Source: an uncultured Ruminococcus sp. (GTDB lineage Bacteria > Bacillota > Clostridia > Oscillospirales > Ruminococcaceae). From it: a DNA stretch of 15,081 nucleotides. The notes under the pieces are model-generated. The model saw nothing but the letters and a program-made list of their open reading frames with translations. It made no database searches and had not been told where the DNA came from. This document shows, in pieces, positions 5,893 to 13,700 of the stretch (position 1 is the stretch's first letter; every line of letters begins with the position of its first letter). The stretch spans positions 1 through 15,081 of the forward strand of contig CAJTWQ010000045.1 of assembly GCA_910579835.1 (NCBI GenBank), in the 5' to 3' direction. A program made the position numbers and the translations under genes.

Positions 5893-7341
5893 TTACAGCT
5901 CCGTCAGCTCGCCGTTTTCAGTCTTATGTATTTTGCTGTCAAATTTATTCTTTGAGCCTGCTCCGGATACGTCAATAGGATAATCCCCTGTAAAGCAGCC
6001 ACAACAGAAGCCTTCTCGTCTGCCTATAAGTTCCCCTAATTCTGACACAGGCAGATACGCAAGCGAGTCTGCATCTATGCTTTTAGTAATTTTTTCAATG
6101 GAAGAACATCGACTGGCAATAAGATTTTCCTCAGAATCTATATCCGTTCCAAAATAGCAGGAATGCAAAAACGGCGGACTTGATATACGAACATGTACTT
6201 CCTTTGCACCTGCATCCCTCAGCAAATGTACTATCCTTGCACAGGTTGTTCCCCTTACTATGGAATCATCAATCATTACCACACGTTTTCCTTTTACTGA
6301 TTCCTTTATAGCGTTAAGTTTTATCTTAACTGCACTTTCACGCTGATTTTGCTCTGGCTGTATAAAACTGCGCCCAATATATTTATTCTTGATAAAACCG
6401 ATGCCGTATGGAATACCGCTTGCCTGGGAATATCCAAGAGCTGCGTCAAGACCGGAATCCGGAACGCCTACGACTATATCCGCATCAGCAGGACTATGCT
6501 TTGCAAGCAGCTCCCCTGCCCTGATTCTGGCATGATGAACAGAAACGCCATCTATAACAGAATCGGGACGGGAAAAGTAGATATACTCAAAAATACAAAT
6601 ATTGCTTTTTTTCGTGCAGTCCGGCATTATAGAACGCAAACCGTTTTCACTGATAACCACTATTTCTCCGGGCTTTACATCACGCAGAAACTCCGCTCCC
6701 ACTGCTTCAAGAGCACAGGATTCCGAAGCCGCAGCATAAGATCCGTCAGCAGTTTTTCCGATACACAAAGGCCGAAAACCTTCAGGATCGCGAAAAATTA
6801 TAAGCTTTGTGGCAGTCATCAGTATACAGGAATAAGCGCCTTTGATATGAGGCATAGCTCTTTGCACTGCCTCCTCTGTAGAACGGCATGAAAGACGCTC
6901 GCGAACTATCTGATAAGCAATAGCTTCTGTATCAGAAGTACCGTGGAAAATAGCTCCGGACATTTCAAAGCTTCGTCTCAGCTCGGCAGCATTTACAAGA
7001 TTTCCATTGTGTACAAGTGCCATATTTCCCTTTATATGCCTAATTACCAAAGGCTGGATATTGTTATGATTCTTTCCCCCTGTAGTGGAATAGCGTACAT
7101 GACCTACAGCCATGTTGCCATTTCCCAGATGTTTCAGTTCATCCCGGCCGAAAACCTCGGAGACAAGACCGTCATTTCTCTTATGACGGAAAACTCCGTC
7201 ATCACATACGGCAATTCCGCAGCTTTCCTGCCCCCGATGCTGCAAAGCATACAAACCGAAATATGCTGATGAAGCCACGCTGCCGCCCTTCTTCTCGTAA
7301 ATGCCGAATACTCCGCACTCCTCATGTATCGAATCAAACAT
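5893..7341 (-). CDS. purF: Amidophosphoribosyltransferase (PurF), iron-sulfur type
   Basis: Catalyses the first committed step of purine synthesis: PRPP and glutamine give phosphoribosylamine. The class II glutaminase domain begins at Cys9 in ECGVFG, after an 8-residue propeptide that the Bacillus-type enzyme removes. HVRYSTTGG (about 81-89), VHNGNLVN (110-117) and GTSDTE (134-139) are glutamine-site motifs. The phosphoribosyltransferase domain carries the PRPP loop VVMIDDSIVRGTT (354-366). Cysteines at 249, 395, 446 and 449 match the [4Fe-4S] ligand pattern of B. subtilis PurF, so this is the oxygen-sensitive form. The 482-residue length is normal. The ATG follows AAAGGAA, and only 24 bases separate it from the ANTAR gene. 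Finding purF here rather than in a pur operon is noteworthy. It could be the only copy or a second, nitrogen-regulated one. Confidence 0.95.
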   Translation of the reverse strand: MFDSIHEECGVFGIYEKKGGSVASSAYFGLYALQHRGQESCGIAVCDDGVFRHKRNDGLVSEVFGRDELKHLGNGNMAVGHVRYSTTGGKNHNNIQPLVIRHIKGNMALVHNGNLVNAAELRRSFEMSGAIFHGTSDTEAIAYQIVRERLSCRSTEEAVQRAMPHIKGAYSCILMTATKLIIFRDPEGFRPLCIGKTADGSYAAASESCALEAVGAEFLRDVKPGEIVVISENGLRSIMPDCTKKSNICIFEYIYFSRPDSVIDGVSVHHARIRAGELLAKHSPADADIVVGVPDSGLDAALGYSQASGIPYGIGFIKNKYIGRSFIQPEQNQRESAVKIKLNAIKESVKGKRVVMIDDSIVRGTTCARIVHLLRDAGAKEVHVRISSPPFLHSCYFGTDIDSEENLIASRCSSIEKITKSIDADSLAYLPVSELGELIGRREGFCCGCFTGDYPIDVSGAGSKNKFDSKIHKTENGELTEL

Positions 7342-7365
7342 AATTACATTCCTTTTTTATTAACA

Positions 7366-7947
7366 TTAAAGATATTGCTCGCTGATTCTGTCTATAAGCT
7401 CCAATGCCGCAATATATTTTTTCTTGCGTTTGTTCATGGCATACTGTTCAAGATATTCATGAGCCGCAGCTTCAGTCATGGATTTATATTCCATAAGCAT
7501 AAATTTTGCTTTGTCAATAGTTTTTATCTCTTCTATCCTTCGTTCCAGCTTTTGTTTTTCCTGATAAATTCTCAGCGACCTCTTCACGGCTATATCTATA
7601 GTTTTCACCAGCTGATAGAGCAAACCTCTGTTTACAGGCCGAATCATAACGATCACACCGCTTTTCTCAGCGCGCTCAGAAGTCTTTTCAGAATTCTCCG
7701 GCTTTATGATAAGTATGCAGCTGGCAGCAGTATTTTCAGTAATATATTCTGCAAGATCAATTCCGGATTCATCTATAAGCGGAGTATTAATCAAAGCCAG
7801 ATCAAGACCCGGATCGCTTCTGAAAATGCTTTTTGCCTGATATCCTGACTCTGCCGCCCGGACGCTGCATTGAAAGGATTCTCTTATAAATCCTGCTAGA
7901 GCCTCCGCAGCGTTTTTGTTGCTTGAAATAATTAAGACATTTTCCAC
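7366..7947 (-). CDS. ANTAR-domain RNA-binding antiterminator with a degenerate receiver domain
   Basis: A 193-residue regulator of the AmiR/NasR (ANTAR) class, which binds paired hairpins in nascent RNA and prevents termination. Residues 1-105 form a receiver-like fold beginning V-L-I-I-S-S. The phospho-acceptor position reads L-I-N-T-P, so Asn replaces Asp, and the usual Lys near the end of the domain is Arg (MIRPVN). It should not be phosphorylated. A coiled linker (about 115-145) leads to the ANTAR domain (about 145-190) with IDKAKFMLMEYKSMTEAAAHEYL and QYAM. I chose the GTG at 7947: GGAGG (7958-7954) lies 6 bases upstream. The longer GTG frame from 7965 would overlap the GS-like stop and lacks such a site. 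The gene lies 14 bases after the GS-like gene and is probably translationally coupled. NitR of the clostridial glnA-nitR-gltAB cluster is the closest described parallel. Confidence 0.88.
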   Translation of the reverse strand: MENVLIISSNKNAAEALAGFIRESFQCSVRAAESGYQAKSIFRSDPGLDLALINTPLIDESGIDLAEYITENTAASCILIIKPENSEKTSERAEKSGVIVMIRPVNRGLLYQLVKTIDIAVKRSLRIYQEKQKLERRIEEIKTIDKAKFMLMEYKSMTEAAAHEYLEQYAMNKRKKKYIAALELIDRISEQYL

Positions 7948-7961
7948 GCTAAACCTCCAGA

Positions 7962-9239
7962 TCACAAACTGTAAAAAAACTTCTGATCTTCAAATGCTTC
8001 CTTGTCATATGCCGCAGAATATTCCTTCCATTCGGATCTTTTTTCGATAATATACTGCTCTAAAGCAGATTTCGGGATATATCTTTTCAGAAATTCAGAC
8101 CGTTCTGCACAGTCTGCCGCTTCCTCAAGATTCATGGGAAGCCTTTCGATTCCGATATTTTTTTCCGGAAGCTGAAGCTTGTTCTCTATTCCCTCCACAG
8201 AGGCATAGATCATCAGTCCTAATACAAAATAAGGATTGCAGGCGCAATCCGCCGCTCTCAACTCAATGGGAGAATCGCCACTTCCGCCGCTCATGCGAAT
8301 AAGTTGATCCTCCTCTTCATCAGACCAGACTATATCTCTCGGAGCTGAAAATTCTCCCAAACGCTTATATGAATTTACTGTTGAATTAGTAAAAAGAGCC
8401 ATTTCACGGATATATTTCATTACCCCTGCCGCTGCGCTTTCAAGTTCTCCCTCTAGCTCTGTAAATCTTTCCTCAAAAAAATCTCCTCCCGGAAAAACAT
8501 TGAAAGCAATATGCATACCGTTGCCGCAGGCGTCCCTAAGTGGCTTCGGCATAAAGCTGGCATGAACTCCGTTTATTTCAGCAATGGATTTTACTGCCGA
8601 TTTAAAACTTAAAAATGTATCGGCAGCCTTCAGTGCAGACGAGGCGTTAAAGTCTATCTCGTGCTGTCCGAAACCGCTTTCATGGCGCGACGATACAGGA
8701 TGTATCCCCATCTGCTCCAAAGTAAGACAGACATCGCGGCGAATATTCTCTCCTTTGTCATCGGGAGCAATATCACAGTATCCTGCAAAGTCATGAGGAA
8801 TTTTAGAAGGCAGTCCGTTCTCATCGTTTTTGAAAATAGTAAACTCGCTGGACGTTCCGAACCGGAAGCAGTAGCCCTTGCTTACCGCCTCCTTCATGGC
8901 CTTTTTCAAGAAATAGCGGCTGTCACACTCGAATGGAGTTCCGTCAGCATATCTAATATAGCAGAACATTCTGATAACACGTCCCTGCTGAGGTCTCCAC
9001 GGCAGAAGAGTCATTGTCCCGGCATCGGGAAAAAGGAAGATATCACGACCGCAGGCAGCTCCGAATCCGTTTATTTTACCGGCAGTTATTCTTATTCCCC
9101 TTTCAAAGATTGCGGCCGTTTCCGACGACAGAACGGAAATATTTTTCAGCTTACCATCCAAACCGCAAAATGTAAGCTTTACAAACTTTACATCGTTTTC
9201 CTCTATATACTGAAGAATTTCATTTTCCGAATATATCAT
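7962..9239 (-). CDS. Glutamine-synthetase-family protein with altered active site
   Basis: 425 residues with the complete GS fold. The beta-grasp domain (about 15-100) shows VKFVKLTFCGLDGKLKN, and the catalytic domain shows NIRRDV, GQHEIDF, HASFMPKPL, NGMH, TVNSYKRL and RAAD-CACNPY. Metal ligands Glu132, Glu187, Glu194, His243 and Glu326 remain. Several canonical positions differ. The G-P-E-P-E-F motif is G-T-S-S-E-F, so the first Glu is Ser130 (an n2-site metal ligand in Salmonella GS). The D-G-S-S ammonium-site loop is T-A-G-K (52-55). The flap Glu of Y-E-A-P is Ser298. The Arg of N-R-S-P-L-I-R is lost, leaving E-E-D-Q-L-I-R. Ordinary glutamine synthesis is therefore doubtful. A gamma-glutamyl ligase for another amine, or a regulatory pseudo-enzyme paired with the ANTAR protein, are alternatives. 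GGAGG lies 10 bases before the ATG; gltD ends 15 bases upstream. Confidence 0.88.
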   Translation of the reverse strand: MIYSENEILQYIEENDVKFVKLTFCGLDGKLKNISVLSSETAAIFERGIRITAGKINGFGAACGRDIFLFPDAGTMTLLPWRPQQGRVIRMFCYIRYADGTPFECDSRYFLKKAMKEAVSKGYCFRFGTSSEFTIFKNDENGLPSKIPHDFAGYCDIAPDDKGENIRRDVCLTLEQMGIHPVSSRHESGFGQHEIDFNASSALKAADTFLSFKSAVKSIAEINGVHASFMPKPLRDACGNGMHIAFNVFPGGDFFEERFTELEGELESAAAGVMKYIREMALFTNSTVNSYKRLGEFSAPRDIVWSDEEEDQLIRMSGGSGDSPIELRAADCACNPYFVLGLMIYASVEGIENKLQLPEKNIGIERLPMNLEEAADCAERSEFLKRYIPKSALEQYIIEKRSEWKEYSAAYDKEAFEDQKFFYSL

Positions 9240-9254
9240 CTCTTTTCGGCCTCC

Positions 9255-10739
9255 TTACAAATTCGTATATCCCATAAGATATTCATCCACTTCACAAGCA
9301 GCATCTCTGCCTTCTCTTATAGCCCTTACCACAAGCGACTGACCTATATGCATATCTCCAGCCGCAAAAATCTTTTCCGCACATGCCGAAAAGCCGCCGC
9401 TCTCCGTACTTAAATTTGTACGTTCGTCAAGCTGAACCCCGAAAGCATCGGCAATATACTTCTGTGCCCCCATAAAGCCTGCTGCTATAAGACAAAGCTG
9501 ACATGGAATTATCTCCTCGCTGCCTGCAATTTCTTTCGGAACCATTCTGCCGCTTTCCGGATCAGATTCAAAATCAAGCTTAACGGTCTTTACTGCACTG
9601 AGATAGCCGTTTTCATCTTTTATAAATTCCTTAACAGTTGTCTGATAAATTCTCGGATCGCTGCCGAAAACGGCGATCGACTCTTCCTGACCGTAATCTG
9701 TCCGACATACCCTCGGCCACTGCGGCCAGGGATTGCTTTCAGTCCGTTCATCAGGAAGCTTAGGCATCATTTCCAACTGCACCACTGAGCGGCAGCCGTG
9801 ACGGACTGAGGTTCCTACACAATCATTTCCGGTGTCTCCGCCACCGATTATCACTACATCTTTATCCTCTGCGGATATAAAATTTCCATCCTGCAAATTT
9901 GAATCAAGAAGGCTTTTTGTTGTTGCCTTAAGAAAATCCACAGCAAAATATATCCCCTGTGCATCTCGTCCCTCAGCCTTTATATCACGGGGATTTGAAG
10001 AACCGCAAGCCAGAATTACAGCATCATACTCCGCCGTAATATCATCTGCTTTTACACTTTTACCCACGTCTGCATTTGTCACGAACATGACGCCTTCTGC
10101 TTTCATAAGTTCAACACGCCTCATGACTATATGCTTTTCCAGCTTCATGTTGGGAATCCCGTACATAAGCAATCCTCCAGGCCTGTCTGAACGCTCAAAC
10201 ACTGTTACGTTATGACCTCGTCTGTTGAGAGTATCGGCAGCGGTAAGACCGGCAGGGCCTGAACCTATAACTGCTATCTTTTTGCCGCTTCTGACCTTTG
10301 GTATCTGAGGTGTGACAAGACCCTCTGCAAAGCCGTTTTCAATTATTGCAAATTCATTTTCCCTTACGGTAACCGGATCGCCGTTAAGTCCGCAGGTACA
10401 CGCCTTTTCGCATAATGCCGGACATACTCTTGATGTAAATTCCGGAAAATTATTGGTCATGAGCAGACGTCTTAAAGCCTGTTCTTTATGATCATGATAA
10501 AGGAGATCGTTCCATTCCGGTATAAGATTATTGAGCGGACAGCCGGAAATCATGCCGCAAAGCATCTTTCCATTCTGACAGAAAGGAACGCCGCAGTCCA
10601 TGCACCGTGCAGCCTGCTCCTTTCTTTTTTCCTGACTCAACGGTTTATGGAACTCACTATAATTTTTTATTCTTTCCGCAGGCTCGAAAGCTCTGCTTTC
10701 AAGTCTCTGATATTCAAGAAATCCTGTAGACTTTCCCAT
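9255..10739 (-). CDS. gltD: Glutamate synthase small (beta) subunit
   Basis: GltD passes electrons from NAD(P)H through FAD and iron-sulfur centres to GltB, driving 2-oxoglutarate plus glutamine to two glutamates. The N-terminal Fe-S region has Cys46, Cys49, Cys54 and Cys67 (CMDCGVPFC...SGCPLNN), with a short insert holding an extra Cys61. A second cluster follows at Cys106, Cys110, Cys114 and Cys116. The FAD Rossmann motif is GSGPAG (159-164), then RPGGLLMYGIPNMKL. The NAD(P)H motif is GGGDTG (299-304). The C-terminus shows the FAD-binding AAGDM and SLVVRAIREGR. At 494 residues it is complete and of normal length. The start is 3 bases after the gltB stop, with AAGGAGG inside the gltB end, so the two subunits should be made in step. 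Confidence 0.96.
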   Translation of the reverse strand: MGKSTGFLEYQRLESRAFEPAERIKNYSEFHKPLSQEKRKEQAARCMDCGVPFCQNGKMLCGMISGCPLNNLIPEWNDLLYHDHKEQALRRLLMTNNFPEFTSRVCPALCEKACTCGLNGDPVTVRENEFAIIENGFAEGLVTPQIPKVRSGKKIAVIGSGPAGLTAADTLNRRGHNVTVFERSDRPGGLLMYGIPNMKLEKHIVMRRVELMKAEGVMFVTNADVGKSVKADDITAEYDAVILACGSSNPRDIKAEGRDAQGIYFAVDFLKATTKSLLDSNLQDGNFISAEDKDVVIIGGGDTGNDCVGTSVRHGCRSVVQLEMMPKLPDERTESNPWPQWPRVCRTDYGQEESIAVFGSDPRIYQTTVKEFIKDENGYLSAVKTVKLDFESDPESGRMVPKEIAGSEEIIPCQLCLIAAGFMGAQKYIADAFGVQLDERTNLSTESGGFSACAEKIFAAGDMHIGQSLVVRAIREGRDAACEVDEYLMGYTNL

Positions 10740-10742
10740 AAC

Positions 10743-13700
10743 TCATGCCTCCTTCCTTGTAATGTAAAACGCTTCAATTTCCGCCTGCTCAGCAGTCATT
10801 CCTTTTTCCTCCAAAGCAGCCACTGCACTTCTGATCTTAGCATAATCGTGCGGAATTATCTTTTTGAATTTTGGAATATATTCCTCAAATCTGTCAAGAA
10901 TTCTTTTTGCTTTTTCAGAACCGGTAGCTTCCGCATGTTCTTCAATTATTTTCCTAAGTTCGATAATATCATATTTTTCGGTAACTCCCTCCAACGAGAC
11001 GAGCGCTTTGTTCAGCTTTGTATAAAGGTCGCGTTTTTCGTCCAGAACATAGGCGATTCCTCCGGACATTCCGGCAGCAAAATTCTTTCCCGTGCTTCCC
11101 AGAATTACCGCACGGCCGCCTGTCATATATTCGCATCCGTGATCTCCTACACCCTCGCAGACGGCAACAGCTCCGGAATTTCTTACACAGAAGCGTTCAC
11201 CTGCAATACCGCTTATAAAAGCTTTGCCTGACGTTGCTCCGTAAAGAGCAACGTTTCCGACAATAACGTTTTCGTCGGCTCTAAAGCCGGCTCCCTTTGG
11301 AGGGCAAAGGACAAGTTTTCCGCCGGAAAGGCCCTTTCCGAAGTAATCGTTGCTGTCACCGTAAAGCTCCAAAGTCAGTCCCTTGGGAATAAATGCACCA
11401 AAGCTCTGTCCTCCGCTGCCCTTGCATTTTACTTTAAAGGCATCGTCCTCCAATGCGCTGTCCCCCCATTTTCTGGTAATTTCCGCGCCGAAAAGGGTTC
11501 CAAGCGAACGGTCGGTATTTTTAACGTCTATCTCTATGGTTTTCTTTGTTTTTGTTTTCAAAGCCGAACCCAGCTTCTTCATAATAACAGTCTTATCCAC
11601 CGTTTCCTCAAGCTTAAAGTCATATGCATCGGAAAGATCAAAGCACTGCTTTTCAGATCCGGATGCCGATGCAAGCATCTCAGAGAAATCAATTTTTCCA
11701 GCTTCGGGAATGTCCTTTTTGATAAGAAGATCACTGCGTCCCACAAGCTCGTCAATAGTTCTTATACCAAGAGCCGCCATATATTCACGAAGCTCCTGCG
11801 CAACAAAATGCATGAAATTAATAATATATTCCGGCTTGCCCTTAAAACGTTTTCTCAGCTCAGGATTCTGCGTCGCAATACCCATAGGACAAGTGTCAAG
11901 ATTACAGACTCTCATCATAACGCATCCCATAGTAACCAGCGGAGCAGTGGCAAAGCCAAATTCTTCTGCACCGAGCAGCGCAGCAACAAGAACATCACGG
12001 CCTGTCATAAGCTTTCCGTCCGTCTCAATACGTACTCTTGAACGCAGACCGTTAAGCATAAGCGTTTGATGTGCCTCTGCGAGTCCCAGTTCCCATGGAA
12101 GTCCTGCGTTATATATGGAACTTCTCGGAGCGGCTCCCGTTCCGCCGTCATAACCGGAAATCAATATAACCTGTGCTCCAGCCTTTGCAACGCCTGCTGC
12201 AACAGTTCCGACTCCTGCCTCTGAAACCAGCTTAACAGAGATCCTTGCCTGATTGTTGGCATTTTTCAGATCGTATATAAGCTGCGCCAGATCCTCAATA
12301 GAATAAATGTCGTGGTGAGGAGGCGGGGAAATAAGTCCCACTCCGGCTGTGGAATGACGTGTCTTTGCTATCCACGGATATACCTTTCCGGAGGGCAGAT
12401 GACCACCCTCGCCGGGTTTAGCTCCCTGAGCCATTTTTATTTGGATTTCCTTGGCAGAAACAAGATATTCCGAAGTGACGCCAAATCGACCTGACGCAAC
12501 CTGCTTGATAGCCGAGCAGCGATCCGATCTCAATCTTTCCGGAGATTCTCCTCCCTCGCCTGAATTGGATTTTCCTCCTATCCTGTTCATTGCCACCGCC
12601 ATGCACTCGTGAGCTTCCTGTGAAATTGAGCCGTAAGACATTGCCCCAGTCTTGAAGCGGCGGCAGATATTTTCAACAGACTCAACCTCGTCAATTGGAA
12701 TTCCGCCGTTTTTGTCATATTTAAAATCAAGCAGACTTCTGAGAGTCAAAGTATTGTCCTCGCTGTTAAGGCATTCGGAGTATTTTTTATACAAATTGTA
12801 ATTACCTGTTCTTGTCGCCTCCTGGAGAAGATGAATAGTTTCGGGAGTATAGAGATGATCGCTTTTTCCACTTCTCAGTTTATGACTGCCGGAACTTCTG
12901 ATACCACGATTCACTGCAAGTCCAAGAGGATCAAATGCTCTGCTGTGGAGTTCTTCGGTCTGACGGCTGATATCGCTGAGAGTTATTCCGCCTATCCTGC
13001 TGACTGTTCCGCTGAAATATTTATCTATAACTTCCTTTGAAATTCCGGCTGCTTCAAACAATTTACTTCCCTGATACGACTGAATCGTAGAAATTCCCAT
13101 TTTGGAAGCAATCTTGATAATTCCGTGAAGCACAGCCTTATTATAGTCGTCCTCCGCAGCGTAGAAATCCTTGTCCAGCAACCCCGTGCTGATAAGATCA
13201 CGAATAGATTCCTGAGCCAGATAAGGATTTACCGCACAGGCTCCATAACCTAAAAGGGCAGCAAAGTGATGTACTTCTCTCGGCTCTGCGCTCTCTAATA
13301 TCATAGCAACGGCTGTACGCTTTTTAGTTGATACAAGATGTTGCTGCAATGCTGCAACTGCCAGCAGTGACGGAATCGGAGCGTGATATTCATCAACATC
13401 CCTATCAGAAAGAATAAGAATATTTGCACCGTCCCTATATGCTTTGTCGGCATCAATAAAAAGTCTGTCTATAGCCTTTTCCAGCGTTGTTCCGATATAA
13501 TATGTGATTGAGATGACCGCCGTTTTCAATCCTTTGACATTCATATTTTTTATTTTTAGCATATCCGTTCCGGTCAGAATAGGATTATCAATTTTAAGTA
13601 CACGGCAGTTTTCCGGACGCTCTTCAAGAATATTTCCGTCCTCACCGATATATACGCTTGTATCGGTAACTATCTCCTCTCGTATAGCGTCAAACGGCGG

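Noticed and set aside
8661..9413. 250-codon plus-strand frame across the GS-like/gltD boundary.
   Set aside because: It is antisense to two genes with clear family motifs, spans their boundary, and shows no protein family features.
10488..11231. 247-codon plus-strand frame opposite gltD and gltB.
   Set aside because: It is a mirror of two well-conserved coding regions, has no ribosome binding site, and its composition is typical of antisense translation.
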